From Margaritispora aquatica (taxonomy: Eukaryota; Ascomycota; Leotiomycetes; Helotiales; Discinellaceae), in assembly GCA_007644065.1 (NCBI GenBank), contig VJWN01000013.1:992001-1056000 (forward strand): a stretch of DNA of 64,000 nucleotides, read 5' to 3'. A model generated the notes under the pieces. That model did no database searches. It had not been told where the DNA came from and was given only the letters and a program-made list of their open reading frames with translations. Made by a program: the position numbers and the translations under genes. This document shows positions 34,801-44,933 of the stretch, piece after piece; positions within the stretch are counted from its first letter, which is position 1, and the number at the start of each line of letters is the position of its first letter.

Positions 34801-35728
34801 AGCGAGGTGCAAACATTGAGATTGAGGGCCTCGATGGCCTGATGTCTCTCCCATACAGGTGGCGAAAATATGCTGATGTTTCTTTATATCAGCTCAGATC
34901 TGCTAATGCAGAGAATTCTGCTAACAAACCAACTCCGCCCAAAAACTATGGCTTTACGCCACTTTGTATTGCAGTCACAAGAGGTCTCCGAGCAGTCATT
35001 GAAGTCCTATTGTCTGCCAAAGCAGAGACTGAAGGCTTGAACGTGTATGGTCACCAACCTTTACACGTTGCAGCAGATTTTGAGGATACATACACGCTTG
35101 AACTGCTGATCAATAAAGGCGCTCAAGTTGACGCACGCAATATATATGGAGATACAGCACTATTTGTCGCTGCTGAAAACGGACGATGGCATGTGTGTCA
35201 ACTACTGCTTAAGTACGGGGCCAAGTAGATTTAGTCCAAGACCAAAAATTCCGACCACTCCACATTGCTGCTAGAAATGGACATGCCGATATCGTCGACA
35301 TGCTCCTAGACAGTGGAGCAAATATAAATGCTTCCGATGAGATGGGCTACACGGCAAGCTACCTGGCGGCTCGCTGCAAAAAATTGGAATGCCTCAAGCA
35401 GTTGTACACTAGAGGTGCTGATATCAACCATCCAGAGCCCGCAGGTCATAGCCCTCTCCATGCGGCGGCGATTTTTGGTCATTGCGAAATCGTAAGTTGG
35501 CTTCTGGACGAAGGGGCTATGATTGAAGCTACTACGATTAATGGCAAAACACCCCTCTGGATTGCTGTTAAATTTGGAATGGGGGATGTGGTGGACTTGC
35601 TGCTGAGACGCGGTGCGCATCCAAATCCGCTTTCGCCTCCGATAGAGTTAGCCGTATTAAGAAATGACCAAAAAATCAAGGGTATGTTGCGAGAGGCTTT
35701 GGTGAGATGGAATTCCAAGCTGCCTTGA
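31870..35728 (+). CDS. STAND-type N-domain, TPR-like and ankyrin-repeat protein, frame-broken
   Basis: Exon 1, 31870-32324, encodes MADPLSICASVAAIAKLAYQ onward, like the fungal STAND N-terminal domain (Helo-like). A 53-bp intron (GTGAGT..CGTAG) joins it to 32378-35228; this reading is 1101 residues. After a coiled coil (DDIGRLNDKVDDKFESFD), helical TPR-like pairs occupy about 300-440 (MLYEAEKFADVEVILRKAL). At least ten ankyrin repeats follow from about 620 (HHTALHMACYHNNLSVIALL). No NACHT or NB-ARC motif (GxxxxGKS/T) is visible, unlike typical fungal NLRs. At 35222 the frame stops, but the next frame continues without a gap (VDLVQDQKFRPLHIAARNGH) through about four more repeats to 35728. One extra G in the GGGG run would restore it. 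Possible roles in self/non-self recognition or scaffolding are inferred from architecture. Confidence 0.75.
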
Positions 35729-36600
35729 TGGTTGAATTAAATCAGTGTTAAAACAACATCACGATATATCGAGGTCAAGAGAACCTCTTCAAATCAGGAG
35801 TATCTCACTCGCCCTAAGCAACGACTGCCCTTTCTATGATGCGTCAAACAATGCAGAACGATGAAAGCGGGGCCAAGGATGCTCATAAACTTCATTGGTA
35901 AATCCCGAAGTCGCTGATATAGCCTCTTGTTTGAAACGAAGTCAAGATTGCTGAGACATCATATCGACCAGCGAGGTTGCTTCATGCTCCTCCACATCTC
36001 AAAAGTCCAAATCTTGTACAAATGACACCCTAGAAATTCTATTTATCATCATTCTTATCTCACCATGAGAGACTACCCCAAAGATATATTGAGTAAGTTC
36101 GATTTATACAACTATCTCCTCGCTGGGGTGGATAGCTCTTGATCTTCATTGGAGCTTGAGGATGAAAGCGTGGATATACAAATATAATTGCATTGTTGAC
36201 ATGAAGACATGAATGTGTGCAGGTTGGGCTTTGGGAATCTTCGGAGATCGTGCTGGGTGTAGAGCATACGTGTTTGTGTGATTGCGTATCTCAATTTGAG
36301 ACTTTCGGTGCAGCTGCTCAAGGCACAATGTTGAGACTAAGGTCAACTTCACACACCTAAAATATATGCGTATATTTGGGACTATATTGATACAAGAGCA
36401 TATTGGGGGTAAGCAAAATACAACTACGAGTCACGGTCACATAAATATTCCCTGAAATCGTGAACCGCTTTGATGTTTGGGGCATTTGAGACAACCGGTA
36501 TTATATACACGTCCCGTCTAGATATCTGCGCCATCTGTACATACTTTTCGTCGAACTACTCGATTCGCATGCAAAGTCCGATTGAATGCTTCAAGCTCGC
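35729..36600. other. Intergenic, no gene seen
   Basis: Convergent region between the ankyrin and thiolase genes. No believable frame on either strand. Confidence 0.5.
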
Positions 36601-38433
36601 TTAGTGCTCAGATACGAAGATTCCTGCCATTCCCATGCCCTGTGGTGGTTGCAGAGTCAGTTGCTTGATCTTGATCTTGATCATGTTGAAAGATAGGAGG
36701 GAAGTTAATGAGATAGGTGACAGTGTGGGAGCTTGATGGTGCAACGAAAAGAGAGGAGACAAACTCACAGTACCAACACACATACTCGTCACAGCGATCC
36801 TCTTGTCTTGTCGTCGTAGCTCTGAGAGCGCGGTCACGACTTGTCGTGTCCCGGTGCAGCCGAGTGGGTGGCCGAGGGCGCTGGATGATTTTTTTTAGCA
36901 TGATGAATGGAAACGGGAGGGTGAAGTAAGGGTCTTAGGAGGGGATTCTTACATTGCGCCGCCTCTTGGGTTGACTTTCTCGGGATCTAAGCCCAGGTTC
37001 TCGACGCAGTAGACACCCTGTTTACGTTAGTACCGGGATCTCAATCTCAACTATCTTCTCTTTGTGCCACTCACCATACTAGCAAACGCCTCATTAATCT
37101 CCACCACATCCACATCCTTCAACTCCAACCCAACCTTCTGCAAAATCTTTGGAATACTCAAACTCGGGCCAATCCCCATGATTCTCGGCTCTAATCCCAC
37201 CACCGTAGCACCACAGAACTTCCCAATAACACGCACACCCAGCTCCCTCGCCCTCCGTCTGCGCATCAACACTACAGCCGCTGCCCCGTCCGTGATCTGA
37301 CTTGCGTTTCCACCCGTCGTGTTGCTCGGCGCCCACTGTGGGAACGCGGCGCGGATTTTGCCTAGACTCTCAGCTGTGGTACCGGCTCGGATGCCGTCGT
37401 CGCGGTCCACGACCACAGTTGTGGTGCTTCCGTCTGGAGCAGTGGACGGGATGGTGAGGGGTACGATTTCATCTTTCGTCCAGCCTAGGTTTTGGGCCCG
37501 CTCGGCTTTCTGGTACGAGTGTGCGGCAAAAGCGTCCATTTTCTCTCGCGAGATGGAGAATTGTCCCGCGACGGCCTCGGAGGTCTGCCCCATTGGCATG
37601 GTGTTTTGCGATGCGATGGCGTGGGCGGGGATGGAGGAGGAGCGGGCTTTCCAGCCGGAGTCGGGGTCTGTTGACTGTTTGGTGTTAGTGACTGAACAGA
37701 TATCAAGAGAGAATTGGGTATGAAGCGGAGAGGTGAAGTACCATCGACTCGGCACCAACAGCTATTCCAATCTCGATCGAATTGGCGAGGATCTGATTAG
37801 CGATGTTTTGGATGGCGAGGAGACCAGAGGAGCAGAATCGGTTCGCGACGGATGCTGCGGCCGTTACTGGGTAGCCGGCTGCGAGGACAGCAGAGCGAGC
37901 TACGTAGGCTTGGCCTTGTGCGCTGATTGAGTGTTAATTTTGTTTTTCTGATAGAGGATTGGAAAAGCATACAGGACGTTTCCGACACACACATCTTCTA
38001 CGAGCGAGGCATCGAAGTTGGAGTTCTCGCGCACGTGCTGGATGATGGGTGTTAGCGAGTTTTGGAAGTCTGAGATTTGATATTTGGGATTCGAAAATTA
38101 AGACTTGTGTTAGATGGAGTGAGATGACTTACAGTGAGTAAACCAATAAGTAAATCATCAACCAAAGTGTCCTTGAATCCTCCTTTCCTGGCTTTGGTGA
38201 GTGCTGTTCGTGCAGCAAATGTAATCACCTGATCTCTGTCAGTAGCCGAATTTACCGAAGCCGAGGCCTAGTTAAATTGCAACGTAAGAAGGACTCACGA
38301 TATCATCGTCGTTTTTCTGGAGTAACTTTGCCCTCCCATTGCTCTCTGCTTGCTGTAGGGGATTCAGATGTGCAAGGACGGATGAGATTCGTTGAGTTGC
38401 GGTTTGTGCTGTTGTTGGTGGTGACGATGACAT
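36601..38433 (-). CDS. pot1: Peroxisomal 3-ketoacyl-CoA thiolase with PTS2
   Basis: Eight exons: 38433-38299, 38228-38133, 38037-37973, 37922-37742, 37674-37075, 37017-36953, 36880-36769 and 36639-36601, all with GT-AG introns, total 430 residues. Residues 15-23 read RISSVLAHL, a match to the PTS2 consensus R[LIVQ]xx[LIVH][LSGA]x[HQ][LA]. The enzyme is thus probably imported into peroxisomes through PEX7, where it cleaves 3-ketoacyl-CoA to acetyl-CoA in beta-oxidation. The active sites are present: nucleophile cysteine in NRFCSSGLLA, NASQITDGAAAV, EINEAFAS, histidine in GHPLGCTGTRQ, and the second cysteine in MCVGTGMGMAG. It is divergent from the FAT1-like gene at 39273. Symbol by analogy to yeast POT1/FOX3. 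Confidence 0.93.
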
Positions 38434-39272
38434 TTTGTAGGTTGTGTATTGTGATAGGACCACACCAAGTTACTGGGTACCTATGATACAAATGAAGATG
38501 AGGATAGATGGTAAGAATGGCAAAATGAAGAGTCGAAGGTAGCGAACAGAAGAAAGCTCGAGGTTGAATTGAACAGAACTGTAAGGCAAGATAGGTAGTT
38601 AGGATAAAAGTTTAACAGCTAATTTGCCGAGCCCAGACGCGCGGGGTATAGTGGACTAGTAGGGGATATAGTGGGTGCACGAGGGGTGCATGAGTCGCGT
38701 AAAACAGGGGAAGTGGATTTTGGTGGACGGCTTCCCCATGTTTCGGCAAGAAGATCGGCAGGTGGAGGGTTTTGACAGGTGTGGCGTTCATTAACTGGAG
38801 TGTCGGTCGAGTTGCGGCAGCTGGGAGCGGGTTGTGTTACATATGGTTAGTTTGGGCTTTGGTATGTATTTCTGAAGATAAGGTGTTGGAGTGTTGAATC
38901 TTAGTATAGGATCATACATGAAGTTGGTCTCGTCAACATGGGATGCATCCCGTATGTCGCGAAGATAAGTGTCGCCGTGGTTTTGACGAATAAGAATGAT
39001 ATCAAGGATTGCAGGATCTTAAAGGTATGAAATCCATGAACATAATTATTGGTTCGCTAGCTACTACGCCACAATCTCGTTAAACATACTTTTTCCCGCT
39101 GTGGCTTTGACGACAAATCCGTCACCATCACGGCATGGGTGTGCATAGAAATGGGGTAAGACATTTTCCCAACCTCACTTTCTCTACTCAGATACAACTT
39201 TTGTCCATCTACTTTCTCTCTTTCTTTCTGCTTTTTTCAATTTTCATTCCACATTTCACTATAGACCATTCA
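38434..39272. promoter_or_regulatory. Shared divergent promoter region, thiolase and FAT1-like gene
   Basis: 839 bp separate the start codons of two fatty-acid genes transcribed away from each other. No gene lies inside. I found no CCTCGG/CCGAGG (the FarA/FarB fatty-acid response core) in this stretch, but one CCGAGG sits in thiolase intron 1 at about 38261-38266. Co-regulation is therefore suggested by arrangement rather than by a clear site. Confidence 0.5.
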
Positions 39273-41453
39273 ATGGAGCCATTAACAGCGAGCATCCTCT
39301 CAGCAACAGCTCTCACCGCCGCGGGGGCATATCTCAACGCCAAATTTTCCATCGGCACAGACCTAAAACAACTGCGATATGATAGGGAATGGGGAAAGAG
39401 ACTGGGACAGCGGATTGCGGAGTTGGGTGATCAGTGTACGCTGTATGGCATGTTTGACCGTGTAAGCGAGGATGTCGAGTGTTTGTGGTTTGAGGGCAGG
39501 TCATGGAGTTATGGGGAGATGAAGAGAGGTGTGTTTCTCCATTCACGTGGATTGTGACAGGTGAGAATAATTCAACTGATTGTGATTAGATGTCATTCGA
39601 CTGGCTGCTTTTCTTGAAAGCCGTGGGGTAGTGAAAGGAGATAGTGTTGCGGTCTTCATGACCAATTCACCTGAGATGGTCGTCACGATTCTTGCTTTGT
39701 CCAAAATCGGTGCAATTGCTGGATTAATCAACACGAACTTGAGAGGTGAGTCTAATCATTTATGATAAGGTCGAGTACTCATAGATCTAGATGCAACACT
39801 AAAACATTGCCTCAACATCTCCAAAGCCCAAACAGTCATCTCAACACCCGACATCAGCCCTTTCATCACCGACTCGACCCAACACTTCTCGCTCAACTTC
39901 TACTCTTTTCCCACCCTACCAGCACTCGAACTCTCTCCAAACACCACCATCATCACCCCAGAAACTCTCCCCACACCGTCCAACCCCACCCCCTTCGCAA
40001 AGGCAACACCAACAACAACGACTCTCTTGATATTCACCTCAGGCACCACTGGTCTCCCCAAAGCCTGCCGGATTCTCACCCACCAGCTCCTCGTGACCTC
40101 CACACCACTAACCCAAGACGTCGACTCACCATCTACCTATTTCCCACTACGTACTTACTCACCCCTCCCTCTCTTCCACGGAACAGCGCTCTTCACGCTT
40201 CTCGCCTACAGCTTAGGAACACACTCAACGATGTGTCTCGCGCGGAAATTCTCCGCCTCAAATTTCTGGCGGGATGTCTCAGAAGCCAGAGCGACACGCA
40301 TTCTGTACGTCGGCGAATTATGCCGGTATCTCGTCAACTCGCCACCCGGGCCGTATGATCGCAAGCACAACTGCATCGTAGCAGCAGGGAACGGACTGCG
40401 AGGCGAGATCTGGGAGACGTTTCGGAGCCGCTTTGGTGTGCCAGAGGTGAGGGAGTTCTACCGCTCTACTGAGGGCGTAGCGAAATATGACAATTTCGGG
40501 CGTGGCACTTGGGGAGTCGGCAAAGTGGGCTTTGCAGGCCCGCTGAGACGGTACATGGAGACGGACACTATGCTCATAGCCCTCGACGCTGAAACAGGCG
40601 AGCCGATACGATCGCCTGACACTGGATTCTGCCAGCGCGCGAAACTAGGCGAGCCGGGCGAGGCGATGGGGCGGGTGAAGAATCGCGCATTATTGGCTGG
40701 ATATCTGGGGAACGAGAAGGCGACGGAGGATAAACTCGTGCGGGACGTTTTTGTTAAAGGCGATATCTGGCAGCGCATGGGGGATTTGCTGGTTATGGAT
40801 CAGAATGGCTGGATTAGGTTTCATGATCGCATGGGTGATACGTTTAGGTGGAAGGGCGAGAATGTTAGTGCTGGGGAGGTGAGGGATTTTGTGGCGAAGT
40901 TGGACGAGGTGAGGGATGCTGTTGTTTGGGGGGTGGGGTTGAAAGGGTATGTGTGCTTCTTTTCATTGCTTCCCGATTGTTTTGTGGTTTTGTTTGGATT
41001 CGGCCCTGAATTTGAATTTCAATTTAGGGGAAGATTGAAGTGAACATACGATACTGACACAACACAGATACGACGGCCAAGCCGGTGCCGCAGCACTAAC
41101 CCTCAATCCCAACTGTTCCGTCAACGAATTCATGAACTCCCTCCACGCACGACTAAAGAAAACTGGATTACCAGACTACGCACTACCTCGGCTGGTGCGA
41201 ATCACGAAAGAGTGAGTCCCTCCATCCCATAGCTCACATTAATGATACGAGATGGGATAATGGTAACTGATTGATGATCCACAGAATCGAAGCAAACGCC
41301 ACGTTCAAGAAGTCGAAAATCGACATGGCGAAGAAGAGTTGGGCGCCTAGTGGTGATAGTGTAGATAAGTTGTTCTGGCTGGATGGGAAGACGTATAGAG
41401 TGTTAGATGCGGAGGGGTGGATGGGCATTGAGAGTGGGAAGGCGAAGCTGTGA
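39273..41453 (+). CDS. fat1: FAT1-type very-long-chain acyl-CoA synthetase / fatty-acid transporter
   Basis: Five exons: 39273-39528, 39590-39745, 39785 (or 39791)-40946, 41068-41211 and 41285-41453, about 628 residues. The AMP-binding signature TTLLIFTSGTTGLPK lies in exon 3, followed by TEGVAKYDNFG (adenine-binding region) and QRMGDLLVMD / GWIRFHDRMGDTFRWKGENV, the FATP/VLACS motif. The C-terminal lysine region is IEANATFKKSKIDM. The N-terminus (MEPLTASILSATALTAAGAY) is mildly hydrophobic, as expected for a membrane-associated member. These enzymes activate very-long-chain fatty acids to acyl-CoA and help import them, feeding peroxisomal beta-oxidation, which fits the divergent thiolase neighbour. 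Two in-frame acceptors (39784 and 39790) differ by two residues. Confidence 0.88.
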
Positions 41454-41844
41454 ATGGCAGGCACTTGAAACTTATCTACCACTAACCAAGCACTACCCTA
41501 CACGCACTTCCGATATCTCAGCGTATATTAGAGTCATAGATATAGAGTTCTTAAAGAGCATCCGATCGTTAAGGCGAATAGGCAGATTTTGCATGCATTG
41601 GGTGAATCACGTGCTATTTCCAGGTTACCTCAGCGATCCTTTAAGCGAGATGTCATTCAGAGCACGTCTGCCTGAGAGAATCATGATTTTGCGTGATTAC
41701 AATGTGCTTTAAGCTGCGTCTTCGATATCGTGTACGACGTTACATTATCTATTTAAGGATTATTTTCTACGTCTATTTGACATTATGTTGTGATGCCCCT
41801 ATCTGCTTAACAAACAAACCATTCACCAGCACCAAACAACTGAG
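41454..41844. other. Intergenic
   Basis: No gene. The last 50 bases before 41845 are C/A-rich, like the leaders of the Cys-rich genes that follow. Confidence 0.5.
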
Positions 41845-42132
41845 ATGTGCAAAAAATCCTACTACCGCTCCACAGCCTGATCCCACTGGCTTGACACGCA
41901 GCCACAACACTTCATCCGCTGTGGAAGTCGAATCCGCCATCCCATAACCGACTCGGTACCCTGTCCAATCCAACCAGTGTTCAAATTCACTGACGCGCTA
42001 TGCGATGAGTACGTGTATGAAGCTGAGGGCGGGAGTAGATAGCGTGGCATGAATAATCAGGAATTGGATAGTCAGCAGCGTAGACGCATGGTGTGGCGGA
42101 AGAGGCAGGGGGGAGTTGGCGCTCGAGCGTGA
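41845..42132 (+). pseudogene. Cys-rich family member 1, broken
   Basis: A single frame from ATG 41845 reads MCKKSYYRSTA, then TGA (41878-41880), then SHWLDTQPQHFIRC, HPITDSVPCPI and ALCDEY up to TAG at 42040-42042. The frame then continues in charged style (NNQELDSQQRRRMVWRKRQ) to TGA at 42130. The alignment to the intact copy at 48950 is clear: the first TGA lies exactly where that copy has Cys12, His14 is kept, and the last cysteine of CxxC is replaced by Tyr. The substitutions mark a pseudogene. No frameshift is needed. Confidence 0.75.
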
Positions 42133-42808
42133 GAGAGGGAGAGGTGAGTTCTGTGAGTAAGTGGGCGAGGTTCAATTATTACTTTTCCGCTTTGCTATCG
42201 TAGCGAAGTAGGTAAAGACTTATGCTGATTTTAGGAGGTGATAGATATAGGATCTGGTAGTAGGTGAAAGGGTCTTTGTGTTTGGGACTTGGGTTGAGCG
42301 AGAGCTTTGAAGGGATGTTGTAGATGGGTGAACGATATAAGATTTGGGGTTTTAAAGGTTTTGGAATTAGAGACATGTCCTGGTGTTGTGTTTAGCTTCT
42401 ACCTTTGTGGAAGTCAGAGTTCTTGAAATTGGATCAGCGAAATTGTGAATGTTTATTCTGATGTGAGTAACAACCAGGGAGTCAATGATATAATTATGGA
42501 GGCTTACTAAACCCTTCATGAATCGCAACGATAACTTAATACAGTGATAATATGAGGGATCTTTCGAGTAAACCCATTTCTTCTATGGGTTTCTTAACGA
42601 ATTGGACGGTTTTTCTGTGCCATATAAGGCCATAACGTCGTCTCACCACGAGAACCTTCATCTCCACAACCATCATATCGCAACCATTTTCCGCAAGCCT
42701 GCCACCTAAATCTATCTTCATTAGTAGTTCCAAGCCAGCCTTCCCTTCACAACACCACTATCCACATCATTCATCTAGCCTCACACAAGCTCCCAAACCA
42801 CGCCCACG
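42133..42808. other. Intergenic within the Cys-rich array
   Basis: No gene seen. The last 80 bases form a C/A-rich leader (ccacatcattcatctagcc) ahead of the copy at 42809. Confidence 0.45.
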
Positions 42809-43663
42809 ATGTGCAAAACACGCCACTACTACTCAACCATGTGCAACCACCGGTTTCTCACCCGCCCCCTCAGGGATTTCGCCAAGTGCAAGACCTTCTG
42901 ACGCGAAGTCAGAGGGGAGATCCGCCACAACGTCAACGAGATATGCGAGACCTGCCGAGTGACAGAGTTGAGCGACAGTAGCAAAACGTCGTCAGCGAAG
43001 CGGCGAGACCTCGAAAGACGAGAGCGAGAGCGTAGGGAGTGGCGGGAGAAGGAAGCCGAACGCAGCGAGCGGGCGAGAAGAGAAGATGAGCGCAGGGTGT
43101 GGGAATGAGAGAATAGCGAGTACATGAGAGGAGGTCGAGGAGGCAGTGCTCGCGGAGAAGGGAGCCATAGAGACTACAGACACGCGGATTCATATCAAGG
43201 TGAGAGCGGCCACAGACGCCATGGGCACAGAGATTATGGGTATGAGGAATCGTAGTCGAGAGAAAGTGAGGATTCGAGGAGGAAGAGAATCGATATGGAA
43301 CGCGCCATGGAGCGAATGCGGAATGAACGTCTAGAAATAGAACGACAATAACGAGAACGTCAAGCGGAAATCGTAAGGGTGATGTGGGAGCGGGACGAAA
43401 TTGCACGTAGAATTGAACGAAGAGAAGCGGAGGGGAGTGCAGGCATACCTGAGGGATTTGAAGAATGGAAAAGAAGACAAGACCAGCCGAGTTATGAAGA
43501 TGTGCCAGCACGCAGTGATATGCACTGGGCGCGAATAGAGGAAATGCAGCGAGAGGAAGAGGAACGTCGAGCGAGAAGCCGAGAGGAGCAAGCTCGCTTG
43601 GAGAAGATAGATACGGTTGGTGGAAATTATTGGGAGACACTCTTGATTTTTGCAAGGAGATGA
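42809..43663 (+). pseudogene. Cys-rich family member 2, four in-frame stops
   Basis: One frame of 285 codons has protein-like composition from end to end but contains TGA at 42899, TGA at 43106, TAG at 43253 and TAA at 43349. It starts MCKTRHYYSTMCNHRF with the family spacing (C2, C12, H14, C27), has EICETC at codons 44-49, and then a very long charged tail (RRDLERRERERREWREKEAE; later ERRAREDS-like, REEEERRARSREEQARLEK). There is no frameshift, so decay is recent or by substitution only. All four stops could come from single C-to-T changes of CGA, CAG or CAA codons, although the ancestral codons are unknown. Confidence 0.75.
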
Positions 43664-44221
43664 TTTAGCATTGGTCTTAAAACTTTGATCTTGCATGGTT
43701 TTCGAAAATACTTTCAAGAGAGTAATGGTCTTTCTACTGAACTTTATTTGCACTCATCGTTGGACCTTTGCCAAGTCCTTTGCTGCCCTGCCCTGCCCTG
43801 CCATGACCAAGTGGATCTTGATTTTGCATTGTGGCGCGCACTCGTTTGAAGTTTCTCCTTATATTCCCTCCCTTCCCCGAGCTATTGCATTATCTAGATT
43901 AAATATTCGTAGGAAATAAAAATATGGTATGCTTTGGGAATACAAAAAACATCTATCTCTTCTTTCCGCATTATGGTATCATGATCTACCCCTCATTACC
44001 GTTTCCATTATACATCAACCGAACGGAAGTTTCCTTTGAACGCCGAGCAACGCATGCTTCTGAAATCAAACCTTTCAGAAAGAGTTCTCCGAATTGCCAT
44101 ATCCAATACAGTGCTGGTTGATCTCGGTACTGTGAACCGTCTAAAGAACGGTAGGATTGCATCCCAGAGATCAGGAGTTGCTGGCGCAGCACAATTGGAG
44201 TAAAAGAGCCTGATCGCGTAC
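43664..44221. other. Intergenic
   Basis: No gene. A short run of ctgcc units lies at about 43785-43802. Confidence 0.5.
43785..43802. repeat. CTGCC microsatellite
   Basis: Three to four perfect ctgcc units in tandem, intergenic. Confidence 0.7.
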
Positions 44222-44933
44222 TCACACCATCGTCTGCATGCTAAGAAAACCCACGACACCTGCTAGGCCCCAGATCATGATGTTCTTCGTGCTTAGGCCC
44301 GAAGCTGCGCTCGCCACGCACGCGCCCGTCGCGGCTGCAGTCTTCTCGGCACCCCCGGTGATGGCGACATCGAAGCGGTAGTAGGTCGAGCCAGACAAGG
44401 TTTCAGTACTGCTCGCAACTGTTGAGCTAGTGCTGACAGTGGCCTTGACAGTTGCAGCGCAAATGGCCGCAGTTGTACCTGTCAGGGAACACGATTCCTG
44501 AGCAGTGACAGTTACATCATAACCCATGGTTTTGGATGTGATGGCGCTGGAGAACTTGTAAAAGGACGCTCCCGAGGTCACCGTGATAGCCTAAAGGGTG
44601 TTGTTAGCTATCAGGCCTGATGAGTAGTATGGGAACGAGATTGGAGCTTACATCAGCATTAGGGCCACAGGTTTTGGAACCAACAGTAGCCGGTCCGGAA
44701 GTACATTGAAGTGCGTATATGGTCTGGTCTTTACAGGCTGTGACTACTGATACAGCATATCCATATCTGCTGTTGGGGGCGTCTATGAACATATTTACAG
44801 TGTCTGTTGTAGTAGAAGAGTTCCGAGCGTGAACAGCAGGGTAGAGACCATAGTCAACCACCCGTGGAGTGAGTCCGGGATTCAGAAAGCCTTCCAAGTC
44901 AGGAACTTGTGCACCAACGATAGCGAAAGCCAT
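44222..44933 (-). CDS. Ser/Thr-rich secreted or GPI-anchored surface protein
   Basis: Two exons, 44933-44652 and 44590-44222, joined by a 61-bp intron (GTAAGC..TTTAG), give 216 residues. The N-terminus, MAFAIVGAQVPDLEGF, looks like a clipped signal peptide. The middle has about eight cysteines and many Ser, Thr and Ala (TVSTSSTVASSTETLSG). The end is a small-residue segment (ASAASGLS) followed by a hydrophobic tail, IMIWGLAGVVGFLSMQTMV, the layout of a GPI-anchor signal. Probably cell-wall or membrane surface, function unknown. It is the only opposite-strand gene inside the Cys-rich array. Confidence 0.65.

Noticed and set aside
41878..41880. TGA at a conserved Cys position read as selenocysteine
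   Set aside because: Ascomycetes lack known selenocysteine machinery, a later in-frame TAG and a lost CxxC cysteine point to decay, and no supporting RNA structure was identified.
42829..43753. Minus-strand frames of up to 240 codons opposite Cys-rich member 2
   Set aside because: Phe/Leu/Ser-rich readings of the complement of charged codons. The plus strand has the family start and spacing.
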